Shown here piece after piece: positions 24,440 through 36,378 of a stretch of 64,000 nt of DNA. Origin of the DNA: Solea solea (taxonomy: Eukaryota; Chordata; Actinopteri; Pleuronectiformes; Soleidae); contig NC_081141.1 of assembly GCF_958295425.1 (NCBI RefSeq), positions 27,529,865 through 27,593,864 on the forward strand, read 5' to 3'. The translations under genes were made by a program, and so were the position numbers. A model generated the notes under the pieces. It searched no databases. It saw nothing but the letters and a program-made list of their open reading frames with translations, and was not told the DNA's origin. Position 1 is the first letter of the stretch. Every line of letters begins with the position of its first letter.

Positions 24440-25560
24440 AACATACTGTGTACTCTTACATACACGTACTTAGATGCACATTTGAATAAACTGTGAATTC
24501 CTTTCTTTTTGGCTGTGTATGTTTCAGTTTTCAAAGCACAATTCCCAGAATGCTTTTTGTGATGATCTATGGTGAGTCATGGCTTCATTTGGCTGTATCT
24601 GCACCATATGGTACCCGCATTAGCTTCTTTTTTTTTTTATGGACAAAGCACAAAGACGACGACAGAACGCGGGTCGCTGTTGATCACCCTGTTAGCAAAC
24701 GCAACGTCCTCAGACAGCATTTATCCGGACGGCATTCTGTCACAAACGGTAGGAAGCATCGCTCTGAATCCGACACAACACCAGTGTCTGGAATAATGTG
24801 TCCCCAGACGACAGCAGCAGCTTCAGGCAAGCGACGCAGCACATGCCACATTGTTTCATAGCTGCTATTAATTCATATTAACGCTAATGCGGCTTGAAAA
24901 AGAAAGACAGATGTGGACGAAAGGATGTTGTGTGGGCAACACGAGGCGCGGCGAACGCAGCGAAGATGCAGCGAAGATGCAGCCCGGCCCACGAGGGTGA
25001 GAGAGGAATGCGTGTCGGTTTAGACGGGAGCGTTGAGTAATCCACAGCGGTGCTGACCCCGAAGAGCGCTGAGATTGCATAAAAGAGAAAAAGACGAGAT
25101 TTAAAAGAGAGATATTCGAGCATGAAAAGAAGGCAGTGGGAGGACGCCCGAGGCTCACAAGATATCCAAGGCTTCCAGATGCACTATCCGCCAAGACAAA
25201 GCTGAGAAGAACAGTGAAATATTCATGTTTTTGAATGCTTTACCAGGTCACAAGCTGAGCCGTCAGGACCTGGAGGGTCAACGGATAAACCAGTGAAGTA
25301 GCCTTTGTTGTTTTCTAACTCTTTAGGACTCGAGAAGAAGAAGAAGAAGGAAAATTATTTGAAATTAGTACAACTCACACGACATTAGCCAATGAAAAGA
25401 GAAAGATAAAAGGTCAGTGAAAGGTAGGGAAGAGCCAAAGTGAGAGCAAATATTGGTGACAGACAAAATCACTGGATTAGATTAGAGAGGAGATACATCC
25501 AATTTGATTGGCTAATACTAAATATGGTGTAAATCAGAATAGGAAATTAGTGAGAGCTCT
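24440..25560. other. No gene seen
   Basis: Contains a 44-base segment (24528-24571) bounded by a good acceptor-like tract and G|GTGAGT, and a GC-richer block at 24640-25200 with open frames on both strands. A CAGCGAAGATG word is duplicated in tandem near 24958-24980. Confidence 0.45.
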
Positions 25561-25692
25561 ACCCTCCTACCTTCTTTTGACTATCTACCTACAAACCTTC
25601 TTCCCTCCCTCCCTTCAATCCTTCCTACCTACCTTCTTTTCCCTACCTACAAACTTACCTCAGTTTGTACCTACCAACCTACCTTCCTTCAA
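25560..25692. repeat. CTAC/CTTC degenerate tetranucleotide array
   Basis: Interleaved CTACC, CCTTC and CTTCC units over about 130 bases. The same sequence class occurs in the opposite orientation at 63199. Confidence 0.85.
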
Positions 25693-25764
25693 AGAGTGCT
25701 AAAATAAAAACAATAAAGAAGAAGATATAAGGTCTAATGACGTTGTAAACTTACTGGCTTCATT

Positions 25765-25845
25765 TTGGACTGATATTGGTAGATACTGAAGGATGTGATA
25801 TTGGCATTGTATTGGACACAAAGACGATATCAAGCCATCAGGAGA
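25765..25845. repeat. Fragment related to the GATATCGG element at 38171
   Basis: GACTGATATTGGTAGATACT, GATATTGGCATTGTATTGGA and CACAAAG follow the same order as GACTGATATCGGTAGATTCT, GATATCGGTATCGGACAC at 38350-38395. Confidence 0.5.
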
Positions 25846-26669
25846 CGGCACCAGCTCTTTGCTACCATCACAACAAAGCCACCTCATGTCCCTGTCCACA
25901 CGTCAATCATGAAAGACGCCAAAGTCGTTCACTGTGGACGCTGTAAACCAATAACTGATGTCTCTGGCGTGTTTGACAGGCTTTAAATGTATTTTTTTTT
26001 CCATTTTACAGTGGCCACGACTGCTGAGAGGCAAGTTCTGATCATCCGTCAATCCGGGGCAGATACTTGCAGTGAGTAATGTCCTTTGAGAGACGAGGCT
26101 CGTGTTGCTCGTGAGTGAACAAACTGTCAGAAACAGACAGTCCATAAAGCAGGGAGGCGGTTCACCAAAGGTGCCTTTGAGGAGGAAAAGCAAAGCTGGG
26201 AGCGTTCCAACATTAAAAATGCATGAGTTGCATTTTTAAGCACCAATATACCACCGTCTAATTTACTGTGATGCTTCGGTGGAGTGACCATAAAACAATG
26301 AGACCATGGTGGGACAACTGGCCTCTATCTCACTCTCACGCTATTCTCCCCCAAAATTGGAGCCACAATTCTTATAAATGCTCTTCAATGTCACACTTTC
26401 TCAACCTCAGTGACTTTTTTTATGTAGAGTTTTCATTCTGTCTCTGGATATTTCACCTTCACTTGCATGAGATAGAGGGTTTTCCTCGTTGTGGACACTG
26501 TTGGGTTTCTCTCTTTATAGCACAGTACAATGTCAAACTGTGAGCCGAGTGAAAACACGACAGTGTCCTCACACCTGCTGCTGCAGACCACGCCATCCGC
26601 TGCTGCTTCTTCCAAATACAGAAAACAATGTTCAAAACACAATTTTCTTAAGGTGCTCAACTTCCGGTA

Positions 26670-27240
26670 ACAAGTGACAGGTTTCAGCCCAAATATAAGA
26701 AGTGACTATAACCTCAAATTTTTAAACCGGATATCAACTGCAACCGGGAGACGACTGGATGCTACAGGCTGTCAATCACATGTTGTCACTAGATTAATCA
26801 TCTATTTTCCTTGAAATGGGAACATCATTTACAAAATGTACATTATGCTCCATGAAGTGCTTCCTCCTACTTTCTTCTGAGGCTTCACGTTTCAAACTGG
26901 AAGGCTACTGTTGCTGCCTGATCCATAAAAGACCAAAAGCCTCAATACTTCTATGTACTTCCTGTTCAAACAGGCACCTGAAAAAAACATTTACAGCAGT
27001 TTCAGAGACTTTAACTAAAATAAATGTAATTTATTATTCCTTCCTATGTTATTCCTCTAAATCTCTTACGGTCAGAGATTATCTTTAGGGATTCATCCTT
27101 CGTTTTATGGCGGGGAGCAACCACATCTGTTGTAGCAGCAACAGGAAGTAGCTGCACTTTTACACATGCATTGAACTAATTGGGTCTCCCTACAGATGGA
27201 GTAGTGACACCTTTGTCCTATTTCTTATATATACTTATAT
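26670..27240. repeat. Possible dispersed repeat, inverted relative of the 45325 type
   Basis: GGATATCAACTGCAACCGGG, AGACGACTGGATGCTACAGG, CTGTCAATCACATG is a known fish repeat word order. Further AATGGAGTAGTGACACC-type words near 27195 suggest fragments. Boundaries are uncertain and no gene is seen. Confidence 0.35.
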
Positions 27241-27849
27241 ACAGTCCATCTACTTCAAATGTGAGACTCTCTCACTTTGCTCTCAAACTTCCTCGAAACA
27301 GCATTATATTGGCGTGATTTCTATGGTAAATCCAGATTCCTCTGGATTGAGTTAATCCTAAACTTCCCACTTGACACAAAGTGCACAACATTAAAAAATA
27401 AGCAGCCATGGCGAACAGTGATCACGTTACAGCGGTTACACTTTAATTACTCTCTCTTCACTCCCACCTTTAAACAGGAAATGATGCAAAGTCAGCGTCT
27501 AGACTGTTGAAGAGCAGCGTCGTGTTTCCATCACTGTCAATCACAGCCACGACCAATAAATAAAACATTTCTATTCCACACTCATTTCACCCTGAGAGTC
27601 AAAGCTAATTATATTCATTTTCCATTTTAGACAAAAATCCAGATGACAGTGTTTGTTAGTGAGACTTTCAATGAATAAGGAGTATGTATGATGAAGAGAA
27701 TGGAATAAAAAACTAACACAAGCTCAATGGACAGCAGAGCAAAAGACTGATCTCTAATCACTCACTTGTGTCTTTTAGGGCTGTGTGCTATTTAAATTTT
27801 TTATTTTTTATTTAATTTTAATCTTAAAACTTTTTTAATTTCTTAATTT

Positions 27850-28235
27850 CTTTAAAAAAAACGGGTACTTCTGAGCCTGATATGGAGCAACTGTAACAAA
27901 ACTATTTCCTTTGGGATAATGTGTAAAACTCCGCCCCACACTGGAGGATAACTCAGATTTCGGTCCTGATCCGCCTCTTCCGATAATCGTGGGCGTCGTC
28001 CGGTTTTAGGCTGAATGGAACAGATTATCTGGCCAAATGATCCTGTAGTGTGAGGGATTAACAGACGGGATTGTAAGGTAATATAATGGTAAACTGGCGT
28101 TTGGGGGCGTGAGCAGAACCCCCTGCGACAACCAATGAGAGCGTGTTGACCGGGACGTTGCGTACTTTTGTTTAGAACCATAACTTGTACAAGCCGAGTT
28201 AATCCTGTCTTCTCAGCCATGACTTCATCCCCTGT
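27850..28235. repeat. Possible repeat-derived block, no gene
   Basis: GGATAACTCAGATTTCGGTC, CTGATCCGCCTCTTCCG, TCCTGTAGTGTGAGGGATTA and CAACCAATGAGAGCGTG. The minus strand is open for 122 codons starting MAEKTGLTRLVQVMVLNKS, but I recognise no protein. The block has a higher CpG content than its flanks, so a degraded DNA transposon or a small promoter are both possible. Confidence 0.25.
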
Positions 28236-28239
28236 CTAT

Positions 28240-29080
28240 TTATATTTAATCCCAAGTGTACGGTCCTACGTCTTGACTGGATCGTCTAATCTGTGCTTTC
28301 TCAGGATTAAAACGTGAAAATTGGTGACAAAGTTTTGTCGTTGCTCTTGTTTTTAAAGTCAAGTCAGAAGTGAAAATCCTCTCATATTTCCAGAAGAACC
28401 TCCAAAGTCCATTCTCCTTTTCCGCAGAAGATACCGACCAAATGCAATATAGACACCGTGATACTTTGGGATATAGGAAATAAATTAAAAGAAATAGGAA
28501 TAGTTTTATTTCCCCGGTGTCTTCTCATCTCTCCCGCATCCCGATGGCTTACAAACAGCTTCGTCAGACCACTATTCATTTTTCATTTCCTCTGTTTTTC
28601 AGTCTCTTTTTGAAGCAGAGATCAAATAACCGCGTGAGTGAAGGAGGAAAAACAACACCATATGTTTCAATAAATGGATTATACCTCAGGAGCCGCTCGC
28701 AGTCATTCACTGGATCATTTATAAACCAAACACCGTCATCAAATATATTTCCCCCCAAAGATGTTTCACTTTTATTAAAATGTTAGAGTTTAGTGATATG
28801 GCTCGCTGTAGACTTCCGTCGCCATGGTTTCCGAGGATATATATTTGAAAACACGCTCGGCTTTGGGTCGCAGATTTTCTCCCAGTGTCAACACAATCCC
28901 TAATCTCACAAAGGTCTAATCGTGTCTTCCCTCAGTCATGAGCCACATCCACACAAAGGTTTCACCCAAATGTGTCTTTTACATAACGAGTTCAATTACG
29001 ATCAAAGGACAAAAAGTCTTGCAAGAAGACGATAAATAAATAGTGACAATCAGGAAAGTGTTAAAATGTTAACTTGGAAA
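28240..29080. other. No gene seen
   Basis: Unique AT-rich sequence without recognisable repeats or exons. Confidence 0.5.
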
Positions 29081-29095
29081 CACTCGGATCGACAG

Positions 29096-29305
29096 TAGGG
29101 CTGCACGATAAATCGTTAAAAAATTGCGATCTCCAGTCACAACTACACGTGATCTCGTTTCTAAATGACAACGATTCTTCTGCATTGTATTTCACGAGCA
29201 TCGCAAATAAACAATCATTATTCACTTAAACGGAACATGTGAAGCGTGTATTTATTTCTCCTTAGCGCACACTTCAGTCCCTTTTTCAGGAATTGTGCCG
29301 CCCTA
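29096..29305. mobile_element. Small hAT-like non-autonomous element (MITE)
   Basis: A 210-bp unit starts TAGGGCTGCACGAT and ends ATTGTGCCGCCCTA, so the ends are inverted repeats with two mismatches over 14 bases. The flanks ATCGACAG (29088-29095) and ATCTACAT (29306-29313) match at six of eight positions, consistent with a worn 8-bp target duplication, the length typical of hAT elements. It has no coding capacity. The GGGCTGCACGATAAATCG start is a common teleost repeat sequence. Confidence 0.7.
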
Positions 29306-29314
29306 ATCTACATT

Positions 29315-29545
29315 ATCGCGTGCAGTGGTTAGAACTCACTGCCACACAGGTGAGAATTCTTTGTGTGGATTCCCTTACCTCTCACACTCCAAACACATGA
29401 AAGTGACTCTAAAAGCTTCATCTCTGTGCGTTGATGCTGTGATGGGCCTCTTGCCCAGGGTCAGCTGGGATTGGCTCAGTGATCCACAGAGGAGGACGAG
29501 TGGTATAAGATCAGGAATCAGGTCTTTGTGTGTGTCAAAAAAGAC
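29315..29545 (+). repeat. Teleost GGATAAAGCGG-type retroposon, degraded copy
   Basis: GCAGTGGTTAGAACTCACTG at the start, CTCCAAACACATGAAAGTG in the middle and GTCAGCTGGGATTGGCTC near 29461 follow the order of the full copy at 30796. The tail has decayed. It starts ten bases after the hAT-like element at 29096. Confidence 0.55.
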
Positions 29546-30384
29546 AATCTTTTGGTTTCTTTACTTCTATAATGTGATGCATTTAATCAGGATACAGGGG
29601 AGGGGAAAATCCAGACAATAACATTCGAGGTGAGAGATGAAATATAAATATTTAACAACTAGAGTGAAAGGAGGAGAGGGAGTAAATATATGCTCTGTGT
29701 TATTACTTAAGGCAAATGTATGTTTGCTCTGAGGTGAACTTTTCATACACGCCAGAGAAAATATGGAGCTGGTTTGAAATACAGTGGCGTTAGCCGGCCG
29801 AGCGAAGTCAGCGACGGACTTTTTTATTCTCTGATCGTCCTCCTCTTCCTCACGTACACGTCACACACTGGTGCCGTGAAATGTTGTTGTTTGTTTTCTT
29901 TTCTACACAAAACAAAAATTCAAAATTCCTCCGCTCTACACCGTTCACCGATGGTTTATTGTTTTTAAAATGCGAGGACTAGAGCATGCGAAACATTATT
30001 ATCAACATCGTCATTAGCACATAACACGCCCGACTCCATCAGACATGCCGCCGTCGTCTTCGTCATCTTCACGATGCTCATCACATCAGTGCTGCTGTCT
30101 CATCACCTGAGAGGAAATTTCATCAAAATCTAAAATGTGATTAGGCTCAGACAATTATCTGGAACACAACGCTGCTTTAAATCGGGAATTAATTTAGTAA
30201 AAAGACAAAATAAATATTTGGAGCAACATAATTAGAAATGTGATGACTTCAGTGATTCTTTGGAGTTGTACTCATGTCAACAATCGTGATCAGAATCCCA
30301 ACGCAGGGGATGAGTTGGGTCATTACCCCGAGGAACATGCATTATTTTAGAGCTCATGCACCATCCAAAAAATGGTTTCTCTAC

Positions 30385-30600
30385 TAGGGCTGCAACATCA
30401 GTTTTCAAAATGAATCTGTTTTAATGATTTCTTTTTGATATGGAGCAAAGAAACCAGAACTTATTCACATTCAAGAAGCGGAAAAAGTCCGAGCGCTTGT
30501 TTTAATTATTAAAAAAAAAAAAACACCCCAACTGATTCATGGAATATCAGAATAGTTGATGATTAATTCAATTTAGAAATTGATAATTAATTGTCATGAA
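30385..30600. repeat. ATCGATTA-type dispersed element, copy 3
   Basis: It starts AGGGCTGCAACATCAG. It carries GATATGGAGCAAAGAAACC and TTCAAGAAGCGGAAAAAG, then a poly-A run (about 30511-30523), and ends in TTGATGATTAATTCAATTTAG. Same family as the copies at 24191, 36379, 39396 and 48317. Confidence 0.6.
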
Positions 30601-30795
30601 GATATTTTGAAGTTCGCAAATTTTGCTGCCCTCTTCCTTAAGATTTAATAAATAACGTACCTAAAAGAAGTTGTGATTCATGTATTAAACATAGATCGCT
30701 CAGAAATGAATATTACATGTTGCAGAAATGGAAGTAAAAATGGTCAAAATGGGAAAATTGTGCACAATTTTGCTCTCCATGAAAATTTCTATCAG

Positions 30796-31110
30796 GGCCA
30801 CGCGGTTGGTGTAGTGGTTAGCACTCTTGCCTCTCTGGTCGGAGTTTGCATGTTCTCCTTGTGTGTGCGTAGGTTTTCTCTGGGTTCTCCGGCTTCTTCC
30901 CACAGTGCAGAAACATGCAATATGGGGATTAGGTAAATTGGACCTAAGGAGAGTGAATGCTTGGATGGTTATTTGTTTCTATGTGGCCCTACGATGGACT
31001 GACGACTGTACTGTACCTCGCCTAACACCCTATGTCAGATGAGATTGGCACAGAAACCCCCCGCGACCCTCCTGTGGAGGATAAAGCGGTAGAAAATGGA
31101 TGGATGTTGC
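30796..31110 (+). repeat. Teleost retroposon with GGATAAAGCGG tail, near-complete copy
   Basis: It reads GGTGTAGTGGTTAGCACTC at the head, then TTTGCATGTTCTCC, GTGTGTGCGTAGGTTTTCTC, CACAGTGCAGAAACATGC, a CGATGGACTG block, CCCCGCGACCCT, and ends GGATAAAGCGGTAGAAAATG followed by GATGGATG. I recognise this as one of the most widespread fish interspersed repeats. The head resembles a Pol III promoter region, but its family name is not asserted here. Confidence 0.75.
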
Positions 31111-31214
31111 AGAAATGGTGGTAAAATTATGCACAAATCCACAGCGATGATCTGTGGATGATTTTCCCTGATCTAAAACGTGTCAGAAATGAACGCCGCA
31201 TGTGCAGTGACTGT

Positions 31215-31322
31215 GCTCGATGACTTTACATGTGAACGGGTAAATGGCAGAACTGTAGTGTAAAGCACTAAGTGGTCACCATCAAAACTAGAAAAGCACA
31301 ACATAAATAAAGACTATTAACA
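31215..31322 (+). repeat. SINE-like 3' end
   Basis: AACGGGTAAATGGCAGAACT and TGTAAAGCACTAAGTGGTCA precede ATCAAAACTAGAAAAGCAC and ATAAATAAAGACTATT. This matches the common fish SINE/L2-type tail with AAAGCGCTATATAAATACAG. Only the 3' part is visible. Confidence 0.6.
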
Positions 31323-31639
31323 TGTCGTTGCCATAGCAATTGCTACTATAATGTATACTACTGCATTTTATTGTTTCACGTAAAGCAAAACTGACAAAGG
31401 AGGAACTTCACTGCACGGTCTGAACACCTAATGTGCATGTGACGATAAAACAAGTGAGTCCACAGGTCACACAAGAAGTCCACAGTACAGAAGTGTTATA
31501 TTACAAGCAGGTGTGATGATTTTGTGGGGGTATAGTTGCTGCTGCCCTCTGTAAACCTGCCTCGTGTTCACAGAGGACGTGAACTCAAACTGCCAAAATG
31601 AACTGGAAAAAGTGACAAAATAAACTTTTCTACAAGGAA

Positions 31640-31664
31640 AGAGTGGGTTTTTTTTACCCACTCT
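31640..31664. repeat. Perfect 9-bp inverted repeat with T-loop
   Basis: AGAGTGGGT (31640-31648) and ACCCACTCT (31656-31664) flank a run of seven T. It could fold, but it lacks other signs of function. Confidence 0.85.
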
Positions 31665-31999
31665 GCGAGATGATAACGTCTCAGGGCCAAGCTTTTATGT
31701 CCCTGCTGCAGATGATTTGGGTCGGTGTAAACGCAGACCAAGACCTAAAACCACGGTCTGTTGGTGATTAATTGAGGAATCAAGTAATATTGGATGAAGT
31801 GATAAAGTTTGGGAGCCCTTGTTCAAAGTAGCCCAACTCTACAAATCTCAGAAAATACACTTGTTTTTACATTTTGAGGATCAGAAAATGACTTTGTTTT
31901 TTTTTTTACATTACTTAAGTAAAAGTCTTCAAGTGTTAGTATTTACTGTACTTAGGTACCATAAAATGTACTTAAGTATTTTTTTTTTTAAAAGTGAGG

Positions 32000-32105
32000 A
32001 GTTAGGATAGAGCCATGGTGGGTGTGGGTTCAATTCCTGAAAACTGTAGTGTAACGCAGCTCATCAAGACTGGAAAAGCTCTATATAAATACAGACCATA
32101 ATACC
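32000..32105 (+). repeat. tRNA-type SINE fragment
   Basis: GTGGGTTCAATTCCTG near 32025 resembles a Pol III box B. It is followed by AACTGTAGTGTAACGCAGC and AAGACTGGAAAAGCTCTATA plus TAAATACAGACCAT, the same tail type as at 31215. The box A region is poorly preserved. Confidence 0.6.
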
Positions 32106-32109
32106 AACT

Positions 32110-32471
32110 CTTGTTCTTCTGATTGTATTTGGTCGTAATGGGTAACAAAGATAGTTATAGAGGAAATGCAGTGGAGTAAAAGTAATAAAAAATAACAAAG
32201 TAAAGTACACATATGTGAACTTTGTACTTAAGTACAGTAACAAAATATTAGAATTTTTTTATTTTGATGATGTTCTGTAGGTTACGGCCCGAGGAAGAAA
32301 ATGATGAGCAAACAGTTCACCTTTAGAGCGTTTGTGCTCTCTGAGTGCTTTCTCCAATGACTTGGTGGTCAGTGTTTGTGCTTCTGTATAGATAGAGATG
32401 TTTCTATCAGTTTGGTTTGTTTGGTCATGGCGAGGCATCGACCAGCTGGTAAAGCATGTGTGTGTGTGTGT

Positions 32472-32504
<33 letters not shown>

Positions 32505-34200
32505 TGCGCAGCCCTGAAAAATGCAAGTGCAGCAAGGTGAAAACACCAGGAAGACAAGGTGACACAGCTGTTCTGTCTGCTGGAGAACAGATAATTATTC
32601 ATATTTCCCTCACTGAAGGCATCTTATTCTGGTATAGAAATATAGATATCACATCTTACTATTGCAGAAATCGAAAATGCTATACTTGTATGTGTGTACA
32701 ACTGCCTTTAAACCAAAATAGTTTTCGGTTTTTGAGCTCACCACTTTAGACCAATGAATCCCAAGACTAAAGATCATAAGATTGCAAGATGAATTACTTC
32801 CAGTGAAGAAGCTAGGAGACGCATTCAAAAACCCTTGTAAATTCAAATATTCTACTTTGAGCTACTTTGACAAAATGAAAATGGCAGAGAGCATCTCGGG
32901 TTAGGCTTATTTTAACCCAAACAAACCGTTTTTTCTTCTTTTTCTCACATTTTGCAATAAACATGACAAAAATAGCATCTAATTCCATGTGCATTTTGTA
33001 TTTCTGTATGCATTTCTTTGACAGCACTAAATAATCATTTAGTGTTAGAACTGTGGGACGCCTCTGCGTTTGAGTGGATAAAAGTTAAAGCAAGGGTTTG
33101 TTTCATTATTGAAAGCTTTGGCGAGCTACTCGTTGGAGACCCCTTCTACAGGGTCCACGGAGTGTTGCTGCATTCAAAGAATCCAGTCCAGTAACAAATC
33201 TCACTACTGCTGCCATGTTGTGGTCATAAATGCAACACTAATTGTGTAGTCATGAAGGTCCTTGAAGGAATACGGGAGAACACTTCATTTCCTTATGAAT
33301 ACATCACTGATAAAAAATGTTTTCTTAATATATTGTCAGTACAAATTTTCTGGAAATAAGGTGACACTGACTAAAAGGCTGGAGGCTAACGGTGGATTAA
33401 TCAGCCAATTTTTCATGCTGTGACCCATCATTATTCAATAAAAATCCACTCTCAGGCGACCTCTAAATTCAACACCATACAGTGCAATACCTATCATCCT
33501 TTTTTTTTCCCCATGCTATATTTACACACTCTATCTATAGAAGGCTGTGCTGTCACTAATCCAGTGGCAAGGTTACAATCAACAAACCGCCGAGCATCCA
33601 CCTGTATATCTATAAAAGACCGAGGAAACTCTAATCAATCCATTTCCCCTGGACTTTTTCCCGGGCAGCACCTGTGTGCGTCAACCACTGGTCACAAACA
33701 CTGCGGTCCAATGACTAACATGTGCCCACCAGCGAGACCCAGAGGTCCTCCGAGCAGGACAGGACACGGCCAAGTGAGACTGGCGCTCAGCAGTCCATTC
33801 ATCACCACTTGTCCTCCAGCACTGTTCTGTCCCGGTAGGCCCGCTGCGCCACCATGGATCAACAGAGGACATGTTTGAACAGCTGACCCAAGGCCATGGA
33901 AGTGGATACAGCAGCGGCAACAGCGGGGGAACCATCAGGGTCGCTGTACTGAAGAGCATTCATCAGGCACCTGAGAGAAAATACCCTCTATCATTATACT
34001 CAGGATGATTTTTTGCTTTCTTTATACAAATATACATGACTGACTCTCCTCGAGCATGAATACATCAATTTACCTGATAGAGGGTCAATAAAACTGAAAA
34101 TACAACACATTCTCCTGAGGAATTTAAAATAATTTGGTCACAGTATGAAGAAAAGTGACTAAGACGGAGTACAAGCAATTTCAATCTGCAGGAATTTACC
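32110..34200. other. No gene seen
   Basis: GT tract at 32456. A balanced block at 33640-33940 has open frames on both strands but no recognised protein. Confidence 0.5.
32456..32496. repeat. (GT)n microsatellite
   Basis: An interrupted TG/GT run of about 40 bases followed by GAGAGAGAG. Confidence 0.95.
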
Positions 34201-34216
34201 AGATGTAGATCAATAA

Positions 34217-34249
34217 AGTCCATCCATCCATCATCCATCCATCCATCAT
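34217..34249. repeat. CCAT/TCCA microsatellite
   Basis: Interrupted TCCATCCATCCATCATCC run. It could be the reverse-complement tail (GATGGATGG) of a decayed retroposon. Confidence 0.8.
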
Positions 34250-34352
34250 ATATCTAGCACTGTGGCAAAGCCAATGTGGAAATAGATCTGTGCATAATAG
34301 ACATTGCCAAACAGACAGCAGGGACAAAATGGGATTCAGTGGCTTTTCCAAG

Positions 34353-34382
34353 GACAACTTGAACATGGTTGTTCAAGTTGTC
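34353..34382. repeat. Perfect 13-bp inverted repeat with 4-base loop
   Basis: Arms GACAACTTGAACA (34353-34365) and TGTTCAAGTTGTC (34370-34382) are exact complements around TGGT. Confidence 0.9.
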
Positions 34383-34507
34383 AACCATGACAACCCTCCC
34401 CACACACACACACACACGTGAGCCAGTCTGCCGTATTTTACACTCCAGTCCAGAAGGTGGCGACAGTGCACAAGCCATTCACTGCTGATCGGCAGTTATA
34501 AACTAAT

Positions 34508-34556
<49 letters not shown>
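34508..34556. repeat. (GATA)12 microsatellite
   Basis: Perfect GATA run, 12 units. A CCAT-rich run lies about 260 bp upstream (34217-34249). Confidence 0.95.
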
Positions 34557-34557
<1 letters not shown>

Positions 34558-35162
34558 AAAAGTAAAGAAAAAAAGGCTGATGCATGGCAACATAGATTTC
34601 CACTGCTCCCCACATCAGGGAGGTGAGGGTGACTGTCCTACTTCCAAGTTACAACACAGCCAGCAAAGTTGTTAAGTCAAGCAATAATTTCCATTTTTCG
34701 AGGATGACCCCGAAAAAAGTGGCAAATAGGCCAAAGGAAAGGCCAATCGCAGACGTACAACCTCACAACCTGTCCGATAAATCATCCTGCTGGGAAAACA
34801 AAGAATGTGCACACTGACATTGTCCACTTTTTGACCGCGGTTCTTTCTGCTCATCCAACATCCACCCTTGGGTCAACGCTCTTGTCTCATGAGTCACACC
34901 GTGACAAAAACACAAGAGGGCATCATTCAAACGCAGTGTTCAGATCAGCTCATCACTGGTCGATTCTTTGAGAGTTGGTACTTTAAGAGCAGCATGTGTG
35001 ACTGCAGTAACGTACCACATCACTTCCTGTTTCACTGGTGTTAAACTTCCTGTTTCACTGGTTTTGTTAAGTGTTCTACACAAGTCGACTAATTTTGCTC
35101 ACTTTGATCACTACTGTGGCTAAGACCCACTGCGCTAACACTCATTCTGTCTAATAATGTCA

Positions 35163-35330
35163 TGGTTCTCAAACTGTGGTACGAGTACAACCAGTGGTAC
35201 CTGGTCTTCCTCTGGTGGTACTTGGAGGAAAATCCAAAATACTGTTCTACTCTTTATACCAGTGTATGTGAGCTGAGGAATTTTGACCGGCACAGAAAAT
35301 GAAACAAATAGCAAACGTCACCTAATCTCT
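35163..35330. repeat. TTCTCAAACTGTGGTACG-type repeat
   Basis: TGGTTCTCAAACTGTGGTAC, CCAGTGGTACCTGG and TCTGGTGGTACTTGGAGG form a common fish repeat start. No coding content, and the right boundary is uncertain. Confidence 0.5.
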
Positions 35331-35759
35331 CGCTCCATCTTAATCTAATGTGAGGAAGAGGAGGATGATAATCTTGTCTTTGTCCGCTAACGCAATCTCA
35401 ACCTTTGGTCAACACTTGTAACGCTCACAGGTTTTTCCTCATGGGACGGCGCTAATCGAGTCAAACGGCCATCACGACAAGAACAAAAAGCACAAGACGG
35501 CCGACGCCATGCATCACTCGACACATCGACGCTCCTTCACCTTGTTTTCAACAGAAACTCCAGTCAAGTGTCGCTCACATGACTTCGGCGGACATAGATT
35601 CCAGCCGTGACCCCCATACATCAACGTGACGTGTCTTTCGATAACAATATTGAATCGTGTGAGACTTGATAAGAGACGACGACACACGCACATGCTGTCA
35701 CACATGGACTAATAAAATTCACACCGGACTGTGTTTGGGTTTTTCATAATGACTGTATT

Positions 35760-35814
35760 TGTGTGTGTGTGTGTGTGCAGGCCACAGTGCTCACATGCAC
35801 ACACACACACACAC
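35760..35814. repeat. Opposed GT and CA tracts (foldback microsatellite)
   Basis: (GT)9 at 35760-35777 and (CA)8 at 35798-35814 are separated by about 20 bases, with GTGC and GCAC continuing the pairing, so the tracts can pair with one another. Confidence 0.85.
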
Positions 35815-36378
35815 ATATTCCCCACTAGGCCTCCTGGCTGCTTGGAGGCTTGCTAAATGGGATGCTATCGCAAAGCAGGCATGTAAAAAGGCTCATCTGG
35901 TGCACACCATCTGTAAACACAGATATGAGGAGGTCTGCGGAGGCTGCACGGCATGTGCAGCCCGACACCTTGATATTTGCAGTATGTCGCGGCGCCGTGA
36001 TGCAGCGCCAGCGTTTACAGGAAAAGTCGACTTTAATGTGGAGAAAAGAAAAGGAGGAAAACTCACGTTAGCGCTGCTCCTGGAGAGTCGAGTGATTAAT
36101 TGGGAGTTGCCGTGCAGTGAATGTGGAGCACAATCTTCAGAGATTACGGAAATGATATTCACTTGATAAATAACAATATTAAAACACAGATCTGTGTATC
36201 ACTTACTGCTGTGAGTGTAGATTGATCATAAAAACAAATTATCACCCATTTTGTGTCTAAAATATAATCATATTTCTAACTTAGCCTTTCTTTTTGTACA
36301 GGATTCTTGTCTTTTATTTTTAGTAGAATGTATGAAAACCCTTTTAGGTTTACAAAACAACGTATCATTTACAGAATA

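Noticed and set aside
33420..33959. Plus-strand 152-codon frame and a GLPGQ-like minus-strand reading suggesting collagen
   Set aside because: Only two or three Gly-X-Y triplets are seen and stops flank them.
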